A stretch of 64,000 nucleotides of DNA from Arthrobacter_B sp038069765 (GCF_038069765.1 NZ_JBBPFS010000005.1:62001-126000), one strand, 5' to 3'; shown: positions 24,863 to 34,192, counted from the stretch's first letter. Program-made: numbers and translations. Notes: generated from the sequence alone by a model not told the origin.

Positions 24863-26409
24863 CGCTGGGAAGAACGTACGGTGTGGGCTTGGTCGGCCTG
24901 GACGGCCGGATGGTGGAGATCGAGGCGGACATTGGCCAGACACTTCCATCCTTTGTCCTGCTGGGGTTGCCCGACGCCTCACTGAACGAGGCTAAGGACC
25001 GGGTCAGGTCGGCAGCCAAGAACGCTGGCCTGCCGCTCAGCCGCCGGAGAATCACCGTCAATCTGATGCCGGCGGACGTGCACAAACGGGGCTCGGGATT
25101 CGACCTCGCCATAGTCACAGCCGCGCTGGCCGCTGCCGGTGACGTCCGGTGCAGCGGCCGCCGGGTGTTCATTGCCGAGCTGGGCTTGGACGGACGGCTG
25201 CGGCCCGTGCGCGGCATCCTGCCTGCAGTCATGGCGGCCGTGCAGGCAGGCTATCCGGAAATCACAGTGGCGGCAGCCAACGCAGCCGAAGCAGCTTTGG
25301 TGCCCGGAGCGGAGGTCACCGGATTCGAATCCCTGGCGGAAGTGGCAGCTTTTCTTGGCGCCGATCCTGACCGGTTGTCATTTCCGCCCCGGGTCCCTGA
25401 GGAGACGCCGGAGGCTGCCGACGACGGCGGGAGTTCCGCCGCGGCCCCGCTTCGTGACATGTCGGACATCGCCGGCCAATCAGAGGCCAGGTTCGCGGTG
25501 GAGGTAGCGGCTGCGGGAGCGCACCACCTCCTGATGACCGGACCGCCTGGCGCAGGGAAGACCATGCTCGCTGAGCGTCTTCCGAGCCTGTTGCCGGATC
25601 TTCCGGATGCACACGCCATGGAAGTGACCGCGATTCATTCCTTGGTGTGGGGCGGCCGCCCGTGCTCCCAGCTCCTGCGTCGTCCGCCCTTTGAAAGCCC
25701 GCACCACACAGCATCCTCCGCTGCCATCATTGGCGGAGGGTCCGGCATTGCCCGGCCGGGAGCTGCGTCCCGGGCACACCGGGGCGTCCTTTTTCTGGAT
25801 GAAGCTCCGGAGTATGACCGGCGAGTGCTTGACGCACTGCGGCAGCCGCTCGAGAGCGGAAAGCTCGAACTGCACCGCGCTGCCGGCACGGCCAGCTACC
25901 CGGCGCGCTTTCAGCTGGTGCTGGCTGCCAATCCCTGCCCCTGCGGATTGGCCGCCGGAAAGGGCATTGACTGCACCTGCACGCCGCAGCAGCGCCGGCG
26001 ATACTTCAGCCGCCTCTCCGGCCCTCTGCTGGACCGGGTGGATCTGCAACTGACGGTCCAGCGGGTGTCGCTGCGGGAGCTGGCCGGAGATGGGCAAACG
26101 GAAGAAAGCAGCGCGATCGCCGGCCGGGTCGCTGCTGCCCGGGGTATCCAGCACGACCGGTTGAAAGGGTGGGGATACGAAACCAATGCGGAAGTGGCCG
26201 GAAACGTGCTGCGCGGCACCCTGAAACCCGCTCCGCGCGCTACTTCCGCACTCGACCGCGCGATGGACCGGCAAACCCTGACAGCACGCGGGTACGACCG
26301 AGTGCTGCGTGTGGCGTGGAGCATCGCCGATCTGGCGGGCCACTCGTCGCCGGACGCCGACGACGTCGGTCAGGCCCTGGGGTTCCGCCAGCAGGGGGCA
26401 GCGGCATGA
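24859..26409 (+). CDS. comM: YifB/ComM family Mg-chelatase-like AAA ATPase
   Basis: A 516-residue protein with an N-terminal Lon-protease-like domain (1-180), an AAA+ core with GPPGAGKTMLAERL (228-241) and the Walker B VLFLDEAPEYDR, then a C-terminal magnesium-chelatase-type domain. A zinc-like NPCPCG...CTC segment is present. In naturally competent species ComM is a branch-migration helicase used in integrating foreign DNA. It overlaps yraN (GTGA) and dprA (ATGA). Confidence 0.95.
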   Translation: MTLGRTYGVGLVGLDGRMVEIEADIGQTLPSFVLLGLPDASLNEAKDRVRSAAKNAGLPLSRRRITVNLMPADVHKRGSGFDLAIVTAALAAAGDVRCSGRRVFIAELGLDGRLRPVRGILPAVMAAVQAGYPEITVAAANAAEAALVPGAEVTGFESLAEVAAFLGADPDRLSFPPRVPEETPEAADDGGSSAAAPLRDMSDIAGQSEARFAVEVAAAGAHHLLMTGPPGAGKTMLAERLPSLLPDLPDAHAMEVTAIHSLVWGGRPCSQLLRRPPFESPHHTASSAAIIGGGSGIARPGAASRAHRGVLFLDEAPEYDRRVLDALRQPLESGKLELHRAAGTASYPARFQLVLAANPCPCGLAAGKGIDCTCTPQQRRRYFSRLSGPLLDRVDLQLTVQRVSLRELAGDGQTEESSAIAGRVAAARGIQHDRLKGWGYETNAEVAGNVLRGTLKPAPRATSALDRAMDRQTLTARGYDRVLRVAWSIADLAGHSSPDADDVGQALGFRQQGAAA

Positions 26410-27617
26410 GCGGCGGACAGCCGGATCTGCTCCGGAGCCGGGCGGCGTTGTCCCGGTTGTTTGAACCGTCGGACAACGTGGGACTGGCTTTGGTGGCAGC
26501 GGCGGGGCCCGTAGACGCACTGCGGGTAGCGACGGGGAGCCTGCGCGCCGGGAACGCGCTGATACGTGAAGTGACGGAGGAACTGGCCGGAGCGGGCATT
26601 TCGGGGCGCGGAAGCAGCCTCGCTGAAGCCCTCGCCAGGTGGGCACCCAGGGTGCCCGATCTGGCACCGGACCGGGATCTGGCAACCATCAGCCGCGCAG
26701 GCGGCGAACTGCTTACCCCTGAGGACCCGCGCTGGCCGGAAGCCCTGCGTGACCTGGGGTTGGGCATGCCGCTGTGTCTGTGGGCACGAGGGGACCTTAA
26801 TCAGGGGATGCCCGCGCTGGGCAGGACGGCAGCGGTCGTTGGCTCACGGGACAGCACCGGGTACGGCGCGTCTGTGGCCGGTGATCTCGCTGCGGGACTG
26901 GTGGTGCAGGGATGGAGCGTCGTCTCCGGCGGTGCGTACGGCATCGATGCACAGGCCCACCGCGCCGCGCTTGCAGTTGGCGGCGGCGCGGGGGCGGCAC
27001 CCACCATTGCCGTCATGGCCTGCGGCGCCGACCGCTACTATCCGGCAGGCAATGAGGATCTTCTGCGGGAGGTGGTCCGCAGAGGAATCCTCATGTCGGA
27101 GGTGCCGCCCGGCTCGTCTCCTACGCGGTGGAGATTCTTGCAGCGAAACAGGATTATTGCCGCGCTCAGTGCTGTGACAGTCGTGGTCGAAGCACGCTGG
27201 CGCTCGGGAGCATTGAACACGGCACACCATGCCGCAGCACTGGGGCGGGAAGTCGGCGCCGTGCCGGGCTCGGTCTATTCAGCCAATTCCGCAGGATGCC
27301 ACCGGCTACTGAGGGACGGCAGCGCCGTTTGTGTCACCGATGCCGCCGAGATTATTGAACTGGCCGGCCCCATCGGTGCGTCTGCAGACTCTGCGGAGGC
27401 CGCACATCAAGAACCCGCAGCAGTCCATGACGGGCTCACGATTGAAGACCTGCTCCTGCTGGACGCCTTGCCGCTGCGCAGCGGCTCACCGGTGGAGAAG
27501 CTCGCCTCAGTCGCCGGTTTGTCAGTGCCGGCGGTCCGTGCAGGGCTGGCACGGCTGGAACTGGAAAACCTCGCCGTCCGCGACGGATTGCAGCTCTGGA
27601 AGAGGAGCCGCCGATGA
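26406..27617 (+). CDS. dprA: DNA-processing protein DprA
   Basis: A 403-residue DprA/Smf protein, which loads RecA on incoming single-stranded DNA. The central Rossmann domain has VGSRDSTGYG, VVSGGAYGIDAQAHRAAL and PPGSSPTRWRFLQRNRIIAALS. The C-terminus is a winged-helix domain (EDLLLLDALPLRSGSPVEKL). An N-terminal helical domain covers about 110 residues. The ATG overlaps the comM stop. A longer open frame upstream lies inside comM and is not used. Confidence 0.95.
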   Translation: MSGGQPDLLRSRAALSRLFEPSDNVGLALVAAAGPVDALRVATGSLRAGNALIREVTEELAGAGISGRGSSLAEALARWAPRVPDLAPDRDLATISRAGGELLTPEDPRWPEALRDLGLGMPLCLWARGDLNQGMPALGRTAAVVGSRDSTGYGASVAGDLAAGLVVQGWSVVSGGAYGIDAQAHRAALAVGGGAGAAPTIAVMACGADRYYPAGNEDLLREVVRRGILMSEVPPGSSPTRWRFLQRNRIIAALSAVTVVVEARWRSGALNTAHHAAALGREVGAVPGSVYSANSAGCHRLLRDGSAVCVTDAAEIIELAGPIGASADSAEAAHQEPAAVHDGLTIEDLLLLDALPLRSGSPVEKLASVAGLSVPAVRAGLARLELENLAVRDGLQLWKRSRR

Positions 27618-27786
27618 AGAGGACTTCACTATCCCTGGATGTGGAACATCGAGACGCAGCCAGCCGCATACACAACCAGCCGCATAAACAACACAACCGA
27701 TATGTGCAGGACACAGCGACATCAGTTCGCCGCAGCATCACCACATAACCACAGCACGACGCAACACCACCACGAAGGGAACCATC

Positions 27787-28308
27787 ATGCGCATCCATAA
27801 AAGTGTCGTCACCCCGCTGGGTATCCTCACCCTTGCTTCTGAGGAGGGAGCACTGCGGGCTGTCTTTCCCGGAGTACCCGATCCGGCCGCCGACCACGGT
27901 CTCGGCCGAATTGTCGAAGACGGGTTCGAGGAAGCGGAACGCCAGCTCAGCCAGTACTTCGACGGGACGCGCTGCTGCTTCGACCTGGACCTGGATACCC
28001 GGGGAACGGATTTCCAGCGGCAGGTCTGGGCCGAGGTCTCCGCAATCCCGTACGGCCAAACCTGCAGCTACAAGGAACTGGCCATCCGGCTTGGGGACGC
28101 GGCAAAAGCCCGCGGGGTGGGGGCGGCGCTGTCCCGGAACCCGTTGAACATCGTCATTCCCACCCACCGCGTTGTCGGTTCCCGCGGCGCGCTCACCGGC
28201 TACTCCGCAGGGATCGACTCGAAACGGTTCCTGCTGGATCACGAGTCCTCGCAGACAACCGCGGCCCTGCGCATCCAATGCGCCGGTGCGGCCGGTGTGC
28301 CTGCTTGA
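27787..28308 (+). CDS. Ogt/MGMT-family protein with Cys-to-Thr change at the active site
   Basis: A 173-residue homologue of O6-methylguanine-DNA methyltransferase. The whole DNA-binding and active-site region is recognisable: FQRQVWAEVSAIPYGQTCSYKELA, ARGVGAALSRNPLNIVIP and GALTGYSAGIDSKRFLLDHE. The catalytic PCHRV motif reads PTHRV: Thr126 (codon ACC) replaces the alkyl-accepting Cys. Direct methyl transfer is therefore not expected. The protein could be an alkyltransferase-like lesion binder (known ones have Trp there) or a sensor. AAGGGA precedes the ATG. The 169 bases before it are CA-rich and contain a 44-codon open frame judged noncoding. Confidence 0.85.
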   Translation: MRIHKSVVTPLGILTLASEEGALRAVFPGVPDPAADHGLGRIVEDGFEEAERQLSQYFDGTRCCFDLDLDTRGTDFQRQVWAEVSAIPYGQTCSYKELAIRLGDAAKARGVGAALSRNPLNIVIPTHRVVGSRGALTGYSAGIDSKRFLLDHESSQTTAALRIQCAGAAGVPA

Positions 28309-28339
28309 GGTCGGGCACTGATACGAGGACAGTAAAGGG

Positions 28340-29512
28340 GTGACACCAGCTACCAACAAAGAGCGGCATTCCGCAGGCACCGGGCCTGTCTCTGCATCCG
28401 GCGCTGCCGCAGATTCGGCCTCAACCGATGAGACCAGCGCGACCCGCGGGACCCGCGGGACCTATGGGACCTCCGGGGCCGGCCAGACCCGCGCCGCCGG
28501 GGAGGCCAGCGAGACCCACTGGGCCCGCGCCGCCGGCACGGGGGCAGCCGGAGCAGCAGGGGAGACAAACGTACCGGCAGGACCAGCCGATCCCGAGCGC
28601 TGGCCCGCGGAGTTCAGCAAGGCCCTGCGCGGGTTCAGCCGCTACCTGACCAGTGAACGGGGGCGCTCCGAGCACACGGTGCGCGCCTACGAAGGTGATG
28701 TGGCCCAGTTGCTGACCTATGCGCTGGCCGGGGGAGTGCGGTCGCTGGACGGGATAGACCTGGCGATCCTGCGGGGTTGGCTGGGCGAGCTCAGCGGAGC
28801 TGGCCTGGCCCGTTCCACACTGGCCCGGCGCGCCGCCACTGCCCGCAGCTTCACCGGGTGGGCGCTGCGAGAAGAACTCATTGATACTGATCCGGCACTT
28901 CGCCTGCGGGCCCCGAAACGGGAAAAGACCCTGCCGGCAGTGCTTCGCGCGGGACAGATCGGCGAGTTGTTTGCCGCGCTCGCCGACGCAGCGGTCGACG
29001 GCGGTCCGGTAGCGATCCGGGACCGGGCCATCGTCGAGCTGCTCTACGCCACCGGCGTCCGGGTGGGTGAGCTGACCGGACTGGACATCGACGATTTGAA
29101 CGCGGACCGGCGCACGCTCACCGTCATCGGCAAGGGCAATAAGGAACGCACCGTTCCTTATGGCCAGCCTGCGGCCGAAGCGGTTGACGACTGGCTCCGC
29201 CGCGGCCGCCCTGCCCTGGCCGCCGCTGACAGCGGCCCTGCACTATTCCTGGGCCGGCGCGGCCGCCGGGTGGACCAGCGGCAGGTCCGGTCGGTGGTGT
29301 CGGGTCTCTTTGAGGCCCTCGGGGACACCGGTGCAACGGGCCCCCACGCCCTTCGACACTCGGCGGCGACCCATCTGCTCGACGGCGGCGCCGACCTCAG
29401 GGCGGTGCAGGAAATCCTGGGCCACTCCTCGCTGGCCACCACGCAGCTGTATACCCATGTGTCCGTGGACCGGTTGCGGGCCAGCTACCAGCAGGCCCAC
29501 CCCCGGGCCTGA
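28340..29512 (+). CDS. xerC: Tyrosine recombinase XerC
   Basis: A 390-residue tyrosine recombinase that resolves chromosome dimers at dif together with XerD. The SAM-like N-domain is at about 90-180. The catalytic residues are Arg241 (TGVRVGEL), Lys265 (GKGNKER), His336-x-x-Arg339 (HALRHSAATH), His362 (LGHSS) and Tyr371 (LYTHV). It carries an unusual Ala/Gly/Thr-rich leader of about 85 residues; the true start may be later, since usual XerC proteins are about 300 residues. Location after dprA matches other actinobacteria and supports XerC rather than a phage integrase. Confidence 0.93.
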   Translation: MTPATNKERHSAGTGPVSASGAAADSASTDETSATRGTRGTYGTSGAGQTRAAGEASETHWARAAGTGAAGAAGETNVPAGPADPERWPAEFSKALRGFSRYLTSERGRSEHTVRAYEGDVAQLLTYALAGGVRSLDGIDLAILRGWLGELSGAGLARSTLARRAATARSFTGWALREELIDTDPALRLRAPKREKTLPAVLRAGQIGELFAALADAAVDGGPVAIRDRAIVELLYATGVRVGELTGLDIDDLNADRRTLTVIGKGNKERTVPYGQPAAEAVDDWLRRGRPALAAADSGPALFLGRRGRRVDQRQVRSVVSGLFEALGDTGATGPHALRHSAATHLLDGGADLRAVQEILGHSSLATTQLYTHVSVDRLRASYQQAHPRA

Positions 29513-29563
29513 CGCCGGAGGACGCACAGACCGGTGAAGCCCGTGCGCGGACTGAAATCATCA

Positions 29564-29593
29564 TTGGCGCATTCCCGAAACTTGCGGCACAAT
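29564..29593 (+). promoter_or_regulatory. Promoter for the DUF3145 gene
   Basis: TTGGCG (29564-29569), 18 bases, CACAAT (29588-29593). It would give a leader of about 180 bases. A second weaker pair, TTGAAG/TACCTA, lies near 29734-29763. Confidence 0.45.
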
Positions 29594-29781
29594 AAGGCTA
29601 AGTCCGTACCGGATGAAAGTCTCAAAGGAATTGGAAGTCACCGCAGAGAAAACCAAGCGCAGTTCACAGTGTTTTCCAGGAACGCCGTTTTCAGGCCGTC
29701 CCTGAATAAGCTAACAACAGAAATGTTCCGCCCGGGTTGAAGGTCGTTGGGGAAGACGTACCTACAGCTATGGAGGATGGA

Positions 29782-30285
29782 ATGTCTGTTGTGATGGCCC
29801 ACGGCGTGTTATTCATACACTCCGCCCCGTCTGCGTTGTGCCCCCATATTGAGTGGGCAATAGGATCCGTCGTGGAAAAGCGAACGGATCTAAAGTGGAC
29901 CCCGCAGCCTGCTGCACCGGGCATGCTCCGCACCGAGGTGGAGTGGACCGGCCCTCAGGGCACCGGCTCGCTGCTGGCCTCGGCGCTGCGCGGATGGGCG
30001 CACCTGAGGTACGAAGTGACAGAAGACCAGAGCCCCGGCGCCGACGGGAGCCGCTGGTGCCACACGCCCGAACTGGGTATTTTCCACGCCGCCACCGACG
30101 TCCACGGCAACATCATGGTCTCCGAGGACCGGATCCGTTACGCCTACGAAAACGGTGCCGGAGATCCGTCAGCTGTTTACCATGAACTTTCCCTGGCTCT
30201 GGGGGAGGCCTGGGACGATGAACTGGAACCGTTCCGCCACGCAGGCGACGGAGCCAACGTCCGCTGGCTGCACCAGGTCGGGTAA
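29782..30285 (+). CDS. DUF3145 family protein
   Basis: A 167-residue protein of an actinobacteria-specific family of unknown function. Features: GVLFIHSAPSALCPHIEWAIGSV near the N-terminus, then WTGPQGTGSLLASALRGWAHLRYEVTE. It is soluble, with no signal peptide. ATG 29782 is chosen because GGAGG lies five bases before it and the family starts there. A bidirectional terminator separates it from fabF. Confidence 0.92.
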   Translation: MSVVMAHGVLFIHSAPSALCPHIEWAIGSVVEKRTDLKWTPQPAAPGMLRTEVEWTGPQGTGSLLASALRGWAHLRYEVTEDQSPGADGSRWCHTPELGIFHAATDVHGNIMVSEDRIRYAYENGAGDPSAVYHELSLALGEAWDDELEPFRHAGDGANVRWLHQVG

Positions 30286-30327
30286 CTCGAAGCAAAGCCA
30301 CAGCAAAACAAAAAGCCACAGCAAAGC

Positions 30328-30372
30328 AAAAGCCGCGGCCGTTGTCCCGATGGGAAACGGCCGCGGCTTTTT
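30328..30372. terminator. Bidirectional terminator
   Basis: A 16-bp stem with AAAAGCCGCGGCCGTT on the left and AACGGCCGCGGCTTTT on the right, with a T run on both strands. It serves DUF3145 and fabF. Just before it, an AGCCACAGCAAA(A/G)CAAAA unit of about 19 bases occurs twice in tandem (about 30295-30332). Confidence 0.88.
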
Positions 30373-30403
30373 GACTGACTGGGAGCCAGCAGCTACCGCC
30401 GGC

Positions 30404-31639
30404 CTAGCAGCTGCGCAGTGCGATGACGGCGTTGTGTCCGCCGAAACCGAATGAATTGCTCAGCACCACAATGTCGCCGCCGGGCAGCGACCGGGCCGAT
30501 GTCACGACGTCGAGCGGGATTTCCGGATCCTGGTTCTCCAGGTTGATGGTCGCCGGAGCCTGCCGGTCGTACACTGCCATGGCTGCCATGACGGCTTCCA
30601 CTGCGCCGGAGGCGCCGAGGAGGTGGCCGGTCTGGGACTTGGTGGCGGAGACCGCAACGTTGTCCACCTGCGAGCCGAGTGCAGCCTTGAGGGCTGCGTA
30701 CTCGGGCTTGTCGCCCACGGGCGTGGAGGTGGCATGCGCGTTGACGTGCACCACGTCCTCGGCCTGTGCGCGGGCGTCGTAGAGTGCGGCCTTCAGCGCG
30801 CGGGTGGCGCCCAGGCCCTCGGGATCGGGCGCGGTGATGTGGTACGCGTCTGCCGTCACAGCGGTTCCGGCGAGCTCAGCGTAAATCCGGGCGCCGCGGG
30901 CCAGGGCATGCTCCTCTGATTCCAGGACCAGCGCCCCGGCACCTTCACCCATCACAAAGCCGTCGCGGTCCTTGTCATAGGGGCGGGAGGCGCGTTCCGG
31001 GTCATCGTTGCGCTTGGACAGGGCCTGCATGGAGGCGAAGGCAGCCAGCGGCATGGGGTGGATCGCGGCTTCGGCTCCGCCGCAGACGACGACGTCGGCC
31101 TTGCCGGAGCGGATCAGTTCCAGGCCCTGGTGCAGGGCCTCGGTGCCGGAAGCACAGGCGGAAACAGGGGTGTGGGCGCCTGCGCGGGCACCCAGGTCCA
31201 GGCTGACGGCGGCGGCGGGGCCGTTGGGCATCAGCATGGGAACGGTCATGGGCAGGACGCGGCGGGGGCCCTTTTCGCGCAGGGTGTCCCACGCATCCAG
31301 AAGGGTCCACACTCCGCCGATGCCGGTGGCAAACGAGACACCCAGACGGTCATGGTCGACGTCTTCGATGCCGGAGTCTTTCCAGGCCTCGCGTGCGGCA
31401 ACCACGGCAAACTGCGTGGACGGGTCCATGCGCTTGGCTTCCACACGGGAGAGGACCTCGCTGGCCGGCGTGGAGACGCGTGCGGCAAAGGTGACGGGAA
31501 GGCTGTACTGCGCCACCCAGTCGTCCTCGAGGGTTTTGGCGCCGGCGACACCCTTGAGCGCGTTCTTCCACATGGTGGGAACATCGCCGCCGATGGGCGT
31601 CGTGGCGCCCAGACCGGTGATGACTACTTTGCGGGCCAT
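30404..31639 (-). CDS. fabF: Beta-ketoacyl-ACP synthase II (FabF)
   Basis: A 411-residue condensing enzyme that extends acyl-ACP with malonyl-ACP. The catalytic triad is Cys162 (SACASGTEAL), His302 (VNAHATSTPVGD) and His339 (KSQTGHLLGASG, with Lys334). It is the last gene of the fabD-fabH-acpP-fabF operon on the minus strand. It corresponds to KasA in mycobacteria. Normal length. Confidence 0.96.
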   Translation of the reverse strand: MARKVVITGLGATTPIGGDVPTMWKNALKGVAGAKTLEDDWVAQYSLPVTFAARVSTPASEVLSRVEAKRMDPSTQFAVVAAREAWKDSGIEDVDHDRLGVSFATGIGGVWTLLDAWDTLREKGPRRVLPMTVPMLMPNGPAAAVSLDLGARAGAHTPVSACASGTEALHQGLELIRSGKADVVVCGGAEAAIHPMPLAAFASMQALSKRNDDPERASRPYDKDRDGFVMGEGAGALVLESEEHALARGARIYAELAGTAVTADAYHITAPDPEGLGATRALKAALYDARAQAEDVVHVNAHATSTPVGDKPEYAALKAALGSQVDNVAVSATKSQTGHLLGASGAVEAVMAAMAVYDRQAPATINLENQDPEIPLDVVTSARSLPGGDIVVLSNSFGFGGHNAVIALRSC

Positions 31640-31746
31640 GATTCACTCTCTCGAAGACGTTGGTGGTGCGGGAACTGCGGTGGTGCGTGGTGCAAAAGCG
31701 CTGACGCGGCGGCCGCCGCCGGCGAAGGCAGCGGCCGCCGGCAAAA

Positions 31747-31992
31747 TTACGCCTGGGCTTTGGAAATGAAGTCCACGGCGTCGCCGACGGTCTTCAGGTT
31801 CTTGACCTCTTCGTCCGGGATGCGCACGCCGAACTTCTCTTCCGAGTTCACGACGATGGTCATCATGGAGATGGAATCGATGTCCAGGTCATCGGTGAAG
31901 GACTTGTCCAGCTCGACGGACTCGGGGGCCAGACCGGTTTCCTCGTTGACGATCTCGGCGAGGCCGGCCAGGATTTCTTCGTTGCTAGCCAT
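31747..31992 (-). CDS. acpP: Acyl carrier protein
   Basis: An 81-residue acidic carrier protein. Phosphopantetheine is attached to Ser40 in LDIDSISMM; the motif is DSI rather than the common DSL, as often in actinobacteria. AAAAAGGAGCC precedes the ATG. The gene lies between fabH and fabF with gaps of 83 and 107 bases. Confidence 0.97.
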   Translation of the reverse strand: MASNEEILAGLAEIVNEETGLAPESVELDKSFTDDLDIDSISMMTIVVNSEEKFGVRIPDEEVKNLKTVGDAVDFISKAQA

Positions 31993-32075
31993 GTTGGCTC
32001 CTTTTTCTCGTGGTGCCGGCAGGAGCCGGCGTGTTGTCCAACCGTGGAACGGCGGGGTGTTGGGGGACGGACAGG

Positions 32076-33140
32076 TTACGGAAGAACGATAACCTGCGCG
32101 CCGAAGACCAGGCCTGCGCCGAAGCCGATCTGGAGGGAGAGCTTGCCGCTGAGCTCGGGGTTTTCCTGCAGCAGCCGGTGGGTCGCGAGCGGGATCGAGG
32201 CCGCCGAGGTGTTGCCGGCGTCGGCGATGTCGCGGGCGATGACGACGGACTCGGGCAGTTTCAGCTGCTTGGCCATTTCATCGATGATGCGCATGTTCGC
32301 CTGGTGCGGGACGAAGGCGCCAAGATCCTCGGCGGTGACTCCGGCGGCGTCAAGGGCGCGCTGTGCGACCTTTGCCATTTCCCACACAGCCCAGCGGAAG
32401 ACGCTCTGGCCGTCCTGGCGCAGCGTCGGCCACAGCTTGGTGTCGCGGGCGGCGACGTCCGAAACGGCGACGTCGGTGCCGTCGGCTTCGGCGGCCAGCG
32501 ACAGTTCGCGGATGTCCAGCATGGAATGGGTCATCCCGATGGTGCTGGACTTGCTGCCGTCCGAACCCCAGACCGACGGGCCGATGCCCGCGGAATCGGA
32601 GGGACCGACGACGACGGCGCCGGCGCCGTCGCCGAGCAGGAAGGAGATGGTGCGCTCGGTGTTGTCGATGAAGTCGGAGAGCTTCTCCACCCCGATGACC
32701 AGCACGTATTCTGCTGCGCCCGAGCGAACCAGGGCATCCGCCTGGGCGATGCCGTAGCAGTAGCCGGCGCAGGCGGCGGACACATCGTAGGCCGGTGCCG
32801 GCGAGGCGCCGAGCAGATGCGCAATTTCAGCGGCGGCCGACGGCGTGGCGAAGGGGTGGGTGACGGTGGACACGATGACGGCGCCCAGCTGGGAACCCTC
32901 GATTCCCGCGGAGGCCAGGGCATCCCGGCCGGCGGCCTCGGCCATGTCGACCACCGAGGTGCCCTTGTCCGCGCGGTGCCGGGTGACGATCCCCGTGCGC
33001 TGGCGGATCCACTCGTCGGAGGAATCGATCCACTGGCAGACATCCTCGTTGCTCACGATGACGTCGGGCCGGAAGGCACCGATGCCGTGGATCCGGCTGA
33101 ACTGGTGGACGGGGGACTGTTTCAGGGTGGGCGTGCTCAC
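32076..33140 (-). CDS. fabH: Beta-ketoacyl-ACP synthase III (FabH)
   Basis: A 354-residue KAS III that starts fatty-acid synthesis by joining an acyl-CoA to malonyl-ACP. Catalytic residues are Cys124 (SAACAGYCYG), His279 (FVPHQANMRI) and Asn310 (DAGNTSAASIP). In branched-chain actinobacteria it prefers branched primers; the specificity here cannot be read. The GTG start overlaps the fabD stop (GTGA). Confidence 0.96.
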   Translation of the reverse strand: MSTPTLKQSPVHQFSRIHGIGAFRPDVIVSNEDVCQWIDSSDEWIRQRTGIVTRHRADKGTSVVDMAEAAGRDALASAGIEGSQLGAVIVSTVTHPFATPSAAAEIAHLLGASPAPAYDVSAACAGYCYGIAQADALVRSGAAEYVLVIGVEKLSDFIDNTERTISFLLGDGAGAVVVGPSDSAGIGPSVWGSDGSKSSTIGMTHSMLDIRELSLAAEADGTDVAVSDVAARDTKLWPTLRQDGQSVFRWAVWEMAKVAQRALDAAGVTAEDLGAFVPHQANMRIIDEMAKQLKLPESVVIARDIADAGNTSAASIPLATHRLLQENPELSGKLSLQIGFGAGLVFGAQVIVLP

Positions 33141-34108
33141 GCGTTACCTTCTCCGGTGGTGGTTGCTGCTGTCACTGCGGCGGGCGAGGGGGAGTGTTCG
33201 GTGATGAACTCCCGCGCGGCGTCGAGGTCTTCGGGGGATTTCAGGGCCAGCGTGGGCAGGCCCTTGAGGCCGCGGCGGGCCAGCCCGGTCAGGGTGCCGG
33301 CCGGCGGCAGTTCCAGCATGCCGGTCACGCCCATGGCAGCCATGGTCTCCATGCACAGGTCCCAGCGGACGGGCCGGGACACCTGGGCAATGAGGCTGTC
33401 CAGGTTGCCCTCCCCGGAAACGACGGCGGCGCCGTCGTAGTTGGAAAGCAGGGTGGGCAGCGGTGCTGCGGGGCGAAGCTGAGGGCGCAGCGCTTCGAGC
33501 ACGCTCACCGCGGGCGCCATGTGGGCGGTGTGGAAGGCGCCGGCCACCTTCAGCGGGATGACGCGGGCTTTGGCCGGAGGAGCGGCGGCAAAGGCGGCGA
33601 GCTGATCCAGGGTTCCGGCGGCGACAGTCTGTCCGCCGCCGTTCACGTTCGCTGCCGTGAGTCCGGCGGCGGCCAGGGCTGCGGCAACCTCGTCCGGGTC
33701 ACCGCCCAGAACGGCACTCATTCCGGTGGGGGTTTCAGCCGCGGCGCGGGCCATGGCGTTGGCGCGCTCCCGGACGAAGATCAGGGCATCGGCTTCGGTC
33801 AGGGCACCGGAGAGGGCGGAGGCGGTGATTTCACCGACCGAATGTCCGGCGACCACGGTGGAAGCGGTCAGCGCCTGCGGCTGCACCAGCAGGCGGGCGG
33901 CCATCAGCCCGGCGGCCACAATCAGCGGCTGGGCCACGGCGGTGTCCTTGATGGTCTCTTCGTCGGAGACGGTGCCGTGGGCGATCAGGTCCAGACCGGC
34001 AAGGGCACTGAGTGATTCAAGATGTTCCCGGACTCCGGGCAGTTCCAGCCACGGAGAAAGGAAACCTGGCGTTTGGGACCCCTGGCCGGGGCAGACAATA
34101 GCGAGCAC
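33137..34108 (-). CDS. fabD: Malonyl-CoA:ACP transacylase (FabD)
   Basis: A 323-residue acyltransferase moving malonate from CoA to ACP. The active serine is Ser90 in VAGHSVGEITA; the partner His193 is in AGAFHTAHM, and the carboxylate-binding Arg is in FVRERANAM. It begins with GTG and opens with LAIVCPGQGSQTPG. It is the first gene after the regulator FasR and overlaps fabH by four bases. Confidence 0.96.
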   Translation of the reverse strand: MLAIVCPGQGSQTPGFLSPWLELPGVREHLESLSALAGLDLIAHGTVSDEETIKDTAVAQPLIVAAGLMAARLLVQPQALTASTVVAGHSVGEITASALSGALTEADALIFVRERANAMARAAAETPTGMSAVLGGDPDEVAAALAAAGLTAANVNGGGQTVAAGTLDQLAAFAAAPPAKARVIPLKVAGAFHTAHMAPAVSVLEALRPQLRPAAPLPTLLSNYDGAAVVSGEGNLDSLIAQVSRPVRWDLCMETMAAMGVTGMLELPPAGTLTGLARRGLKGLPTLALKSPEDLDAAREFITEHSPSPAAVTAATTTGEGNA

Positions 34109-34175
34109 GTATCAAGCTTTCCAAAGAGAAGGGAAGATGCCGGGTGTTTGCGTAGACCAAGCTCCACGTGAGCCG

Positions 34176-34192
34176 TTGTAGGAAGTCTACAA
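34176..34192. promoter_or_regulatory. Palindrome between fasR and fabD, candidate FasR site
   Basis: TTGTAG-GAAGT-CTACAA: perfect 6-bp arms with a 5-base spacer, in the 108-base fasR-fabD gap. FasR of Streptomyces activates the promoter of fabD, so an operator is expected here. The sequence match to a known FasR site is not claimed. Confidence 0.4.

Noticed and set aside
27614..27748. A 44-codon frame starting in an ATGA overlap with the dprA stop and preceded by GAGGAG
   Set aside because: Codon use (CTA, ATA, TCA, ACA, CGA) is unlike all neighbours and no family is recognisable. More likely part of the CA-rich leader of the Ogt-like gene, though a small peptide cannot be excluded.
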